A stretch of DNA of 64,000 nt from Polytrichum commune (lineage: Eukaryota > Streptophyta > Polytrichopsida > Polytrichales > Polytrichaceae), in NCBI GenBank assembly GCA_950295325.1, contig OX485807.1, positions 24,771,666 through 24,835,665 on the forward strand, in the 5' to 3' direction. Below, one piece after another: positions 22,969 to 35,900 of the stretch (positions are counted from its first letter, which is position 1; the number at the start of each line of letters is the position of its first letter). Made by a program: the position numbers and the translations under genes. The notes below the pieces were generated by a model that did no database searches, was not told the DNA's origin, and saw only the letters and a list, made by a program, of their open reading frames with translations.

Positions 22969-25900
22969 TACGGTAGGAATACCATAACCTGTCAATGACC
23001 ACTAGTGGTGCACTAGACTAGGGGCAGAGTGGTTCTTGTGCAGACCCAAAATGGCTAATTGAAAAAGTGGTGGCCCGAAAAGGACGCACTGCTAGATGGG
23101 ATGCAATGATTGGCCGGATAGGTGTTGTTTCACACCACTTGCGACCACTTTTGAGTGCCATCAAGTTAACCGTTTTGTGTGTCTTTTGTATGCAGCGTAG
23201 AACATTTTGATGTTTAGATTAAGAAGACTCTATTGTACAAGTAGGGGACTTGACTTACTCGCCTCTTTGAGAAAATGTAACTAATTAACTAACTACACGA
23301 AACATAATTACGAAACGACTTGCATTCCTCCTCATTTCCTCTTTTCCATCTCTGGGAAATATTGCACAAAACTTTCAAGCCACTCGTTGTACGTAGCCGA
23401 ATCACCTTACTTTCACAGGTTATGGTGTTCCTACCTTAGTTAGTGGCCACTTCTCCCCAGCGACCCAACATCATTTAATTAATCAGGATGCTGTCTGTCT
23501 GTGTAACAATAATGAAGTTAATTAAGCTTAGTAGCTGGATACCAAATTTGCAAAAACCGAGTCTCATTGTGGATGTGGTGCCAGGTTGTGATCTCTCTTT
23601 CAGTGTTTCGTGCACAGGCCAAATGGCAAAATCTGTAGTGGATTATATTAAATTATCATAGTGGCCGTTGTCGTGTTGGATGCCACAGTTTTGGACACCA
23701 TTGGTCAACAACATCCTAACTTACTCTCTCCAAGTCCAACTGGTCACATGTTTTGATCTATTCTATTGCCTGTTTTTTAAAATATTAATAATGTGAGGTA
23801 TATTCCATATATTCCTCTGAAACAGCTGAGTCGGCAGATGTTCCGAAGTTTTGAACGTCATCCAATTACTTCTCAATCTCAACCGCTTCATGTTTTGATC
23901 TATTGGTTGTTTGTTTTGTTTGTTGGCTCTGTCTGTAGGACAGAGGCTATGCATCAACTTCTTCGTTTCAAGAGCAAATTTCCTAACCACTTTGCGTTCA
24001 CACTTGGACGTTACTTGTTCTTGTTATTCTTGGTCCACTTTATGTAATGTGGATGTTAACTATAATTATATATGTATATGTACATATAGAACTATAATTG
24101 CTCCCTAAAATGCATTGAAAGAAATCTAGTTAACTATAGTTATTTCGGCAGTTCTTGATTATTTATTCTAAAAATCTCGGGTGATATCAAAATCCTTGAC
24201 CTGCATTTGAGAAGAAGGTGCACAAAATCCAAGAAAGGTTTGGTATAGTAAATAGCCATGAATTGGCATGAGCAAAGTGGACAACTATAATTGTAGTCTT
24301 TCATAGTAAAGGACAAAGCCTCACGGTTCTACCATTTTCTTGTTAATAATGTGAGGTATATTCCATATATTCCTCTAAAACAGTCGGCAGATTTTCCGAA
24401 GTTTTGAACTTCACCCAATTACTTCTCAATCTCAACCGGTTCATCTGTAAGTAGCGATCAGTTCCTCCCATTCATTGGACAACCAGGGCTAGATCCACCT
24501 CTTTGATGTGGGGCCCGCCATGACTACGAAGTAAAGGGGAGCTAGGAAAAGTTCGACTCCTATAGATTTGTGGGTAATTGATGTAAAGTCGGTCCCTCTA
24601 GACTAGTTCGGGGTTTGTGATGTAAATGGTGGGATAAAATCATCCAAAAAGGGATTATTTTATGATGATAATTAATTGTGTTTCATTTTGGTGATTGTTG
24701 GTGTGGTCCAACTCAAAGAGGCAGGTCTCTAGCCCTTACCATGTTGGACGGTCGGTGTGAATTTACCTTATTTATCTATTTAGTTGGTTATTATCTATTC
24801 TAGGTAGTCATGTCGTCATCTTCTCCGATTCTCTAGTGCTATTTCCCTACAACTTTTTTTTTTGCATTTGTATCTTCCCCATCCCCACTCCCCATCATGC
24901 ACATCGGTTCTAATAGTGCGATCCATTTGTTAGAGGTTCACATTTGTTCTAATAGTGCGATTTATTTGTCACAGGTTCCATTTGCCATGGGTTTCGACAA
25001 ATGTTGGTTTGGTGCATAGGTGAATGCATGGTATCAATAATTGGCATCAATAGTGGTATAAGAAAACCTATCCATGGGTTTCAAAATTTTAACACTAGTC
25101 AAATATTGACATTTGGTGGGCATTTCAAGGTGAGAATCTTGGGATACCCAAGTTATTATTCGGGGTCAATACCATTTCCCATCCATATTGATTCTAGTGC
25201 AATTTTGCCTAGATATGGAAGGTCTTGCATGGTATATAAATCTGAATGGTATCAAGAACAAAAATACAGTCAAATACCCATACCATGTTGGTATCAAAAA
25301 ATTACAAAACCCTCATTATAGATGACCAAATGGTTTAAAACAGAAAGAAAAAGACAATACCAAGTCTAACAAAAGGTTTCAACATATGAGGTTACATCAA
25401 AGTTTCTGTCATTGAGTTACAGAATTAATTTTGAGATTTAGTGTATGTTTGAAGTGGAAAGATGTTATGTGAAAACAAGGATGAAAGCATGAAGATATGG
25501 TGACTGGGAGGAATATTTGGGCGGTAAGAATACCCTGCACAAGAAAATCGTGCAAGTGTGGGATCCTCTAATAATATTGATAATAATATTAATAATAACA
25601 ACAATCAAATTACACAGAAGAGACTCATCATATTTTGAAGATCCTTACGGCAGGCATGAGTTGGTCCACAGTCAAGGCAAACAGGTTGAAAACCATCAGT
25701 ACTAAGATACATCCACTATGTAGTACTTGAACAAATATGAATGTGGGTCTGGCTGTGTGAAACATCTGCCAAAATTGTACGGAGTGTTTGTAACGTCTTC
25801 TGTTGGTACAGCTCTCGAGATAAGTAATCGAAGTGTATCGTTTGCCCATATACTTGACAATATATTAGTACTTGGAGAACCGACATGATTAAGAAATTCA

Positions 25901-26925
25901 GTCATTTGAAACCACAAGTTGTATTCTCAGTAAACACCAACCACAAAAAGGAAAATATTTCGTCACTCACATTTGTACGACGACCGCATTCATAGGACTA
26001 CACGCCCCAAACTTATCCAGCCTTATCCACAATCTTTCAGACAACATGAGAATGTTGTGTTTTGTGACATCATGTACTAGTTGCACCTAACTCCAATATA
26101 CATATCACCAGTATGCCTTCAAGCCTTTCAGAGTATCATTTTTTAATTGGGTTCCCTGTGATGTGTATCCAAATCATGACTGTAGACATTTTCCTCATAG
26201 TATTTGGAACTCACTTGATATCTTATTCACTATCAAAGCGAAGATTCTTGTGCTCATTAAATGGCAATATAGACTCAATCCCCCCCCCCCCCCCCTTAAA
26301 TTGACTATTGAACCTGGTTAACAAATTTTGAGCACATAGTCCAATCTCTTTAAACCGCATGTCTGTTTGGTGTCTGACCTTAGAACCACACCCCTCCCAA
26401 GTATAGGGGTCCATATATGATGAGTAACCGAATTAGGGCCACTTACCTTAAATTTGACTGCATCACTTCTATGTGGTTTACTCTGATATAATCCCTCAAT
26501 GCCACATTCTGTGCAAAAACATGTGAGCAACTTCAAGAGATCAGGGCAAAGCTCACCAATAGATGGCATTTAAGATTCATTTACATGTGGATAACTTGAA
26601 AATTAGGATAACATGGTACATACATGTTGTCCTCCTGTGTTGTGCAGTGCATAACCTTCATGCTTGTACTGATTGAAAATGTACAACATGTGATCCACGG
26701 ATTCCGTGGACAGCACAAAATCACATCCACCAGATGAGATAAGTGGGGACCTAGATCATGTGATTAATTATAAATTTCTACTACGATCATTGAGGATAGA
26801 GTCCTGCTTCAATTCTTGAAACTTTTGTACCAAATTGACTTTGTCATGCAAAGACTCCCTCCTAAAGAAAATTCAGCTCTTCATGTTGTGTTGATTGGGT
26901 TCACAACCTTTCTTTGATGATCATT
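22969..26925. other. Intergenic with repeat fragments, no gene
   Basis: Two fragments at 23736-23890 and 24345-24452 match the right arm of the 21.6-22.5 kb foldback element (ATATTCCATATATTCCTCT, GAAGTTTTGAAC, CTCAATCTCAACCG). There is a poly-C run at about 26281-26295. The last few hundred bases probably contain the TEL2 3' UTR. No coding sequence is recognised. Confidence 0.5.
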
Positions 26926-29900
26926 TTAAAAGGGTAAGATGATTGGGCTGCGACTATTGGAATGTAGAGTAAGTGGAGATTCATTCGTTGAGGGCAGAGT
27001 TTGGAGCGCACGTGCTGCCTGCAAGGCCATTTCTGAGTGCAGCTGAACACATGCCATCGCCAACTGCCACAAACAAAAAAATCATCATTTAACGCCACTG
27101 GCAGTAACTTAGCTGGATAAACCCTTTAAAAATATCACATGTATTCGGTTTGAGACTACCTGGATGATTTATGGCATGCGTTCAGTATCTAGAGTTCTCA
27201 CTTCATACATTACATTAGAGCATCAAACACATTAATAGTTTGGTGACTAAAATCCACACTAAAGGCACCTTTACAGTAAGGCCAAGGGCTATGACCAAGA
27301 AATTGTGAGGGCCCTTGAAACTCAACCGAAGGGTTGTGCCATATAAATTTAAAACTGATTTTGTGTGGTCATGGGCCTTCCAGTTAGTGTAAAGATTTGC
27401 AACCAGGCTCTCAATCAAACACTATTTCATTACCATCCTATTCATGTGGGCACTTCTACACAATAAGTTTAAAAAACTGAAGGGTCATGAGGTTTTGAAG
27501 TGTCGTGGTCTCCCAGATTTGTGTTATGTACGACCCACCTCTTTGAGATGGGCTTTACGCACAATTCAGTAGAACATGGAACAATATCCATTGCATGCCA
27601 TGTAGGACTTCATGATGTAGGGATTTCATCCATTGAAACTTCCTTGGTCCCCGGGGTCCTCAAAGCTCTAGGATAAAGTGAAGTGGGATGGTCTTGGCAT
27701 TTTCTACCAATGAGAGATTTTTACATTAATTGGTCACGGCCCCTCAAGCTCTGGTGTGAAGTGCCCCTAAGGTCCCTAAATAAAAAGATAGGTAGTGAAA
27801 TGAAGGGAGGCGAGACATACTGTTGAGCAGTCCCCATCCGGATCATTGTTAGCTATGCCAAGAGCCCACTCTCGAATCCACTCAAGCCCTGTAGCAAGAC
27901 TTGAATCTGTGGCAGTAACGGCAGAGACTACTTGAGAGGGGTGAAGGGAAACAATGACTCGTGATGCTGCATACAATGCTGCCCGTCTCACATACGCCTC
28001 AGGATGATTAGCAACCGCCCTGCCACATGTCCAAGTTGACAATCAATAATATTCAGACTGGCAAATCCTTATCCAAAGTGACCACTTGACAGAACACCAA
28101 CATGTCCAAGTCCAAGGATGTCCGAGGATGTCCGAGGATAGCTCTAGCCTATATGTATATATACATATATGGAACACATGAGCAAACAACTCCTTCGACA
28201 TATATGACTACACAATATAAACAGGAAGAATTGCAGAACCTTGAACATGCCCAAACTGACAATTAATGATATTCAGGCTGGCAAGTTCCTTCACCAATCC
28301 TTTTCCAAAGTGACCATTTGACATAACACCAACAATCAATATGATGTCCACCGCAAATTGCTCTAGCCTATAAATATGGAACACATGAACGAATGACCCC
28401 TTTGACATACCTATACGACTACATAACATACACAGGAAGAATCACAGAACCTTGAAAATGTCAAAACTGATGAATATTCAGGCTGGAAAGTCCCTTGACC
28501 ACTCTTTGCCCAAAGTGGCCACTTGTCATAACATCAACAGTCAATATAGTGTCCACAGGTGGCTCTAGGATGCACATATATATCTCTGTGTGTGTGTGTG
28601 TGTGTGGAACAAATGAGCAAACGACTCTGATACCTACATGACTAGATAATACACAGGACGAATTACAGCACCTTGAACATGTTCAAGTCCCTTGACCAAT
28701 CCTTATCCTAACACCACCAATCAATATAATGTCCATGGATTGCTCTAGCCCATACAAACATATATATATATATATATATATATGAGAAACAGTGAACAAC
28801 TCACAGGACGCATTAGAGAACTTTGTTTTAGTCCAAGCTGACAATAAGTAATATCAGGCTGGCAAATCACTTAGCAAATCCTTATCCAAAGTGACGACCT
28901 GTCATAATACCAACAGTCAACATAATGTCTGCGGATGCTATAGACTATATATACATGGAACACATGCGTGTACAACTCCTTTGATGCACCTATACGACAA
29001 CATAATGTACCCACACAGGGAGAATTAGCGAACCTTGAACGGAGCAATTCCAGCAAACCTGCTCCTAACACAGGTGCTTCTGGCTGAGCTGTGATGCACT
29101 CCATGCAGACTCCAAGAGTGTACAATATCTTCCCGAGAACTATGAATCCTGAATCCAAGAAATCAACACCATGTGACCTTTTGTCGTAGTCACGCATGAT
29201 TGGGAGCATAAATGCAGCTGCAACAGGAGCAAACAGGTTCTCTCCTTTGCCTGCTAGTATATTATGTGAGCCGGTAGTCTGCTGTCCTGGAAAGCTTTGT
29301 TTCTGTTCTCGTAGAGCCATAGCCCGAGGAGCCCACGTTCTGGATTTTCCTGGTCGCCGATCGCCTTTCCGTAAAGGAAGGACTCGTTCATAGCGATGTG
29401 CCCAGCCCAACATAGAACCACCTCCTGGCATAAGGGCGGGTACTTCCGACCATGGGGTTGAGCCTGCAGGAGCTTGATAATTCCCTGGTCCATACCAGGG
29501 AGCTCCTTGTGAAGAAGAACCTCCTGCAAGCTCTGTGATAAGTCCTCCTTGCTGTGGGAGCCGATGATTCCTTTCTCTAGCAACAGTTTTTCCAGCCAGT
29601 TCCTGTGCAGCATCTGGTAGAAAATGCTCCCAACGTAATGAGCAGAAGAGAAGGGAGAGAGTTTGAGAACAACCAGCTAATTTCCTAAATCTTCCAAAGC
29701 GAACTGGTTTTCTTTAGTAGTCTATTGGTTATGCTTTGAGGAAAATACAAAATATTCTCTTTATTCTTTGAAAGTAGTCAGCTTTTGGCCAAGGTTCGGA
29801 GCTTTCATCCCATTTCAATTGATTGACTAGTAACTACACTAAATAGTCCTATTAGTGTAGGCCCTAGTAATTCTCTAGAACCAACATTGATTCCCATAAT

Positions 29901-32900
29901 GAGAATTCATGCGGGCCATGATAAGTTGCAACCCACGTAGGCTCTCTAGTTTAAAATTTGTGTGGGCCACATTAATTGATCTTCTAGGAAAATGATGTGG
30001 GTGACTATTTTATGTTATGCTATTTTTGCCCTTGAACTAATACTGAAACTAATACTGAAGGAGTTGGTTGGAAGTCTCTAGGAAGACTTAGGGAAGACCC
30101 AAGCCCACATTATTTCCACCCACACTAATAGGACTATTTAGTGTACACTTCTTTGTCTAATTAGTGTGAGTTAGACATTCAAAGTTACATGTTTCTATAA
30201 CTTTTTCTCAACATTGTCGTTTTTTACCAACTACATTTTATCAAATTTTTTGGTGTGGATACTACCTACACCAAATATAATATTTAGTGTCATATGGAAT
30301 ATTATATCACTATGGTAACTTTTCGGATGACACTTCTTATGAACAAGTTAACAAATATTGTCATGGATAATGGATGAGTTCATCCATTGGCCAAAACCCT
30401 ACCTCCTCTTGTCAGCAACTTGTGATGAAATATTGTCATGGATGATTGAAATTTGGATGAAAAATCTCTTGATAAGTGACAATAATCGCAACACTGTAAA
30501 TCTATAGCCCCCCCCCCCCCAAAATGTACAGAGGAATGACAAATAATGTGGAATTAACATTCAGTGTTGGTGACACTAAACCGCGGTTTACAATTAGTAT
30601 TGAGCAAGAAATTAGAATTGGTGACACTAAATATCATATTTAGTGTACTTATGTTATTTGGGTAGAAATTGATACTCTTGGTAAAATGTTAATATAATGC
30701 GTAACTCTAAATGGTAACCCACACTAATTAGACAAAAAGGTGTAGTTGTCGGTTCTCCCTGTTCCTAGGATGGCATGGAAAAGGGCATGTCCAGAGGAAC
30801 AGTTTCCTCAAACTTGCAATCTGCTTCTGAACTTCCAACTCAGCTCCACTTTTAGAGCGTGCCCACCAGACTGGCGCATTTTCTTGCTACCAATGGCTTT
30901 GTAAGGTATGACTGCTCACTGACAAATGCATAGTTTGGTTTGAGTGACGAGCTTAATATACCTGACATTGAATCAAGGAGCAGAAGGCGCTGGCTAATAT
31001 CGATGTGCGCAGAGAAGATTTCTGTAGTGATGATCACCACAGAGCTAAGAGGAGCGCACACAAGCAGAGCCACAAGTGCCCCATGTCGCCTTTTGTCAAG
31101 TGCGTCTTCTTCATCCTCGACTGCAATGGAGCTAACCCTCACATGTACAAGAGCACGCACAAGCTCCTCTGCTGCATTATCAAGCTCTACAGGAGCTGCT
31201 CTAATCAGTTCTTCTGCAACTTTTAAGGCCCTTTCAACCTGCACAAATGGGAGGCAATCAAATAGAATCACTGCACTAAAAACTGGTGGGGATTGGTGAT
31301 TGACACATTTCCAAGAAAAAAAGATGACTCCAATGTTGCCACCAGCGTGACTTATGGTGTTGCTTCATTTTCAAGTTGGTCTATGTCTATGTAATCTCGA
31401 AACGGGCATCACAAGAATTAGATGGACCCTAAAGACTACTGCCTCCTTCCAAACTGAACACCTTTTAATGGGTGTGGATAAGTTGGCCTACACCTATCTC
31501 TCCCAAGGTCAAGCCCCTAGGTTCCCACATCGTTGGGTAAGAATATCCGGTTCACCCAGAGACTCCCACTATGATTGGGTGGATCATAGGTGATAGGGTG
31601 CACCAGAAATTATGGGCCAAGAAGGTCACCCATCCAAGTACTATTCCAGCCTTAGGTGGCTTAACCTCGGAGTTGCCATGGGACCTGGGTTAAGGCCTTG
31701 GGTTTGAGCCACCCACACATTTCAGTCATCTACTTCAATTTCTCCAATTTTTAGTAAGGTTGATTCTTTCAGCATGTTTTGAGGCCCTTTCAACCTGCAC
31801 AAATTGGATGCAATAAGGTAGAACTACTACATTACCAACTGGTGTGGGGATTGTTGCGATCAACACATTTCAGACATCATTTTCCAGTTTTGCAAATTTT
31901 TCCTAAGGAGATGGAAGGCTACATACTGCATCAGGGTCATCTGGTTTGAGCAATGCTGTTGCGCAGTCTCTCAATTGTGAGGGAAGCTTGCGTTTCTCCA
32001 ACTCAGAGTCATCATCTGACATGTCGTAAGGCTGTAAGGAGCCCATGCTATCAGTATCACTATCATTGTCACTACTCAAATCCCCGGTGCTCTTTTCACC
32101 ATCTCCCAACCATTCGCCACTTTCTTCACCAAGATTAATAATAGCATCAGGATCGTCATCTTCTAAACACTTTTGTTCATGTCGTTCTCTCCTCTGGCGT
32201 CGTCTCTCCTGTTTTTCTGCATCTGACTTAAGAAAAAGGATGTTAGGTATGTGGGTCTATAATGGACACTTCCAACTCCAGATATACTTTAGGCTGTTGG
32301 ATGGGAACACAAATCCTCTCATCCACTTAGCAAATGTGAAACATGAAGATTGTCGCTTCAAGTGTCAAAATCATAGTTGACATGCAAAAGCTATAAATGG
32401 TCAATGTGAAGATTCTTCTTTCTCTATAGGTGATCACATAGGACCTTCCGATTATGCTAATTACTGAACCTAGAATGGTGTCCTCATTTTGAACACATAG
32501 TCCAATCTCATTGTAACATGTGTCTCTTTGGTGTCCGTTCTTAAATACAAACCTTGGCTTATACCACCCAAAATAAAGGCGTCTGCATAAGACTAGTGCT
32601 GAACTTTAGGCCCGCATACCTTTAATGCATAAATCAACTAGGAGTCCCAACTAAATGCAGGAGGTCTAACGGCAGACAGATAATGAGATCTAAAGATTTC
32701 TTATTCAGATCAGATTTCCTTGAGTTGTGTAATTGCAGTTGTGTATTGCAAGTTCTGTCCTTGTCAAGCATGACATACACAATTAGATACAAAAGACATT
32801 CTGGGAAATACACAATCAGTTATCTCTGGACTATCTGTTTGCAACTTGAATTTCAGATGCACCTAAATAAACATTATGTTAGTAAGAAAATACACTGATT

Positions 32901-35900
32901 GAGTTTAATTAGTGCATGCTGACTATGTAGCAAAACCTTCACTTCCAGCTCCTTGAAATTTCAAGAATAGATTTCCAAGGGAGACATGATAAATAGTTTT
33001 ACTTCAGAGGAGACAGACATGACATGTCAAGGTAGACGACACTCGAGGATTTAGTAACATTTAACATTTACAGTAAATAGACAATCAATATGGGTAGCCC
33101 AACAGTCCAGATGTATTTTGGTACTCATCAAGTGATTTTGAGAGATTGTTTTATGTGCCACTAGCTTAGGGATTTGTGAATAGTTTAAAAGGGTGAAATC
33201 ACCCACAAATTAAGAGCACTAAAACCCACTAATCTGATACCAATCATAAAATTTCAGTAAAGGAAGGAAGGCACGCACCAAGACCAAAACCAATCACCTT
33301 GCTCATTTCTTCACCCCCTTGGATCAAATGAATAGCACTTTCAGAATTATTTACACCATGGGTTTGCTCCACTTCCTTAGAAATACCAGATGCTTTATAC
33401 TGTAAACTCTCCCAGTCATCAAGACTACCAATTTCAACCTCCTCATCAAGCACCAAAGGCTTTGCAGGGTTGATCAGCAAAGAAAAAGCAAGTGCGACTC
33501 GCTTTGCCATTTCGCGAACTAGTGGAAGAGGGCTCTCTAGCCTGTCTGCAATCAAAAGCACAGCTGATTTCAGAACTCCAAAAGACTCCTCCAAAATAAA
33601 ACTTTTCATATATCTCAAAGTAGTAATTTCCTCAGCCTAATGTTTCTCGAGTGAATGTCAGCCCAGCTAAATGTATTTGTTAACCAATGCAGGTTTAATG
33701 GACGCACTTGTAACCCCTTGCAGAATGGAGTGCATAAGATTGCCACATTTTTCCATTTCTCCTTTGTTCATGGTCCTCACACAGATTCCAACTGCTGCTG
33801 TCAAATCTGGAAATCCTTGGTTAAGCAGAAAACAGTATCAACTTTGCCTTTGAGAAAGGAACACATACTAGGGAATTAAAAAAAGGTTTCGAACTCTTTG
33901 CTGTTCTGTACATAATGAAGACAAAGTAGGTTTATCAGAACAATCAGCTCATTATCCACAAAACTGTACATATGAGGTCACAAGTGGTTACTCTATGGTG
34001 CTACAATGCAGGACTATTATGCTTCGTTTCTTTTGTCAATCTTGAGTAAGAGGCTAAAAGTGAGGCATAAGAGGTTGGTTCCTACAGGGCTTTATATCCA
34101 TCAACTCAAGGAATAGAGAGTTCAAGGAACTCCAGTAATGAACAGCTCTCAAGTACTGAACCTTGGGTAACAACATAGTTTATCCTCTAATTCAGCATAA
34201 CTTTGCTCAAGAGTTGGTTGTTTTGTATACAAACCTTTGATGTTCGGTAAGTTTTCAGTGCATGCTTGGAGGATAGTGTGGCAGTCTAAACAATCAATGT
34301 TCTATATTGGTTCATTTGAGGTCAAACTCATTTTGGCATGGCAAGATGTGCAAAATGGAGTTTGGCCCTCAATGAACCAATGGTTGTCCTTCATTCAAAT
34401 TCAAACACTACCTCCGACCATGCACCACAAGTGGAAACAATTATTGATATTGTATGCGAAACAACCAATGGAAAATCATAAGCAATGAACTCTCAACGAG
34501 AAGTCCCATTGATTTAAAGAATAAGTCTATTGATTTCAAGTAGCCTGGTTGGAAAATTTCTAATTGTCACAAGGCCATACAGGAGAACTTCTCCAATAAT
34601 AAGAGAGGATACATGCTTGCTTGGGCAATGAAGCTGAGCGGATAAAGTCATTTGATGACCAAGCTTGTCCAAGTTGCCGCACAACATCTGTCTCTCTACT
34701 CAAACCTTCATTCACTGCCGATCTTTGGAGATCCACTTTTGGTGTTGGTGGAGAGTGCAACACAGCAAACTGTAAAACCCATTTTAAGCAGCAAACGGGA
34801 AGTATCTTGACAAACAGGCACTTTTCCAGAAAAACCATTCTGCAAATTAGACCAGAGTAAGTCCATATGTCAAAAGTTGTTGTCTAAATGAGCCTAAACA
34901 GACCAAACCCTTCAGTGATCTAAGAAAATTTAAATTTTTCAAAGCTGGGCATATGCAAGAATGTAACATGTCTTCTAAATAATCTTTCAGCTTGTTCTTC
35001 CTGGACTTTAAGACATACCTTGTCAATGTGTGTTTAGGTAGAAGAGATCCAAAAGTCATCCACAAGATACAATATGCTTGCCAGTCTGAGACTTTCTTAG
35101 ATGCCATCTCTTTCAGAACAGCTTCCACCCATTTCTCCATTGCATGCGAATCCTTGATTGATAAAGCAATTGCAGGCCAAAATGTCTTCTGCAAAGAGGA
35201 CTTGATAGCTTCCAATTTTAATTCCTGTTCAGCTCCTATGTTGCTAAGGGCTTGTGCCTCGTGCTGTATAAGCAGGGGCACATAAACTGAGGATATCACA
35301 TCTGCATGGACGCTTTGCATCAGATACGTGCTCAGAATATAGCTATTTGTTAACCAACAGCCATTTGTCTGTATGCAACCTTAATAATAGGAAAACTTGA
35401 TCATTACTACACTGAATAGTCCTAATAGTGTGGGTGAAAAATTGCTTTGGGCCACAGTAATTATTCAGTCAGGGTGGTGTAGGCCAAAGCCACCAAGTCT
35501 TCCCATAAGTCTTCCTGGAGACTTCCAACCAGCACCTGTGGTAGTAAGGGCAAAAGTAGCATAAAATAAAATAGTCACCCACATCACTTTTATATAAAAA
35601 CAATTAATATGGCCCAAATTAATTTTACACTAGACATTTGGGGTGGGTTGAAATTAATGTGAGTTCCAGAGAATTACTGTGGCCCACACTAATCAGACTA
35701 TTTAGTGTAGTCTATAGAAATTCATCTGCTCAAACAATTTGCATAACACTTGCACATATTTCACAACCAAGTAGGACATGAAAGATCATCTGCACACACC
35801 TGCATGCCCACGTCGGCAGAGTCTGCCAATAACTTCACCAATGAACACAAATGTTCCATCACTAGCACATTCTTCAACCGTTGCATAAGATTTACCAATT

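Noticed and set aside
28021-29033. CRISPR-like or centromeric satellite array
   Set aside because: Units are ~200 bp, degenerate, few in number and confined to one plant intron; this is a local tandem duplication.
29254-29613. 119-residue minus-strand ORF as a separate protein
   Set aside because: It is an alternative frame of TEL2 exon 13; the adjacent frame gives the conserved KGENLFAPVAAAF sequence and joins in phase on both sides.
29837-30742. CACTA-superfamily transposons because of the CACTA start
   Set aside because: The flanks show TA rather than a consistent 3-bp duplication, in E1, F1 and E2 alike.
31312-31714. Cassandra TRIM LTR or a functional 5S rRNA gene
   Set aside because: No TG...CA ends, no primer-binding site and a 9-bp duplication argue against Cassandra; many substitutions in the head and a joined foreign body argue against a working 5S gene.
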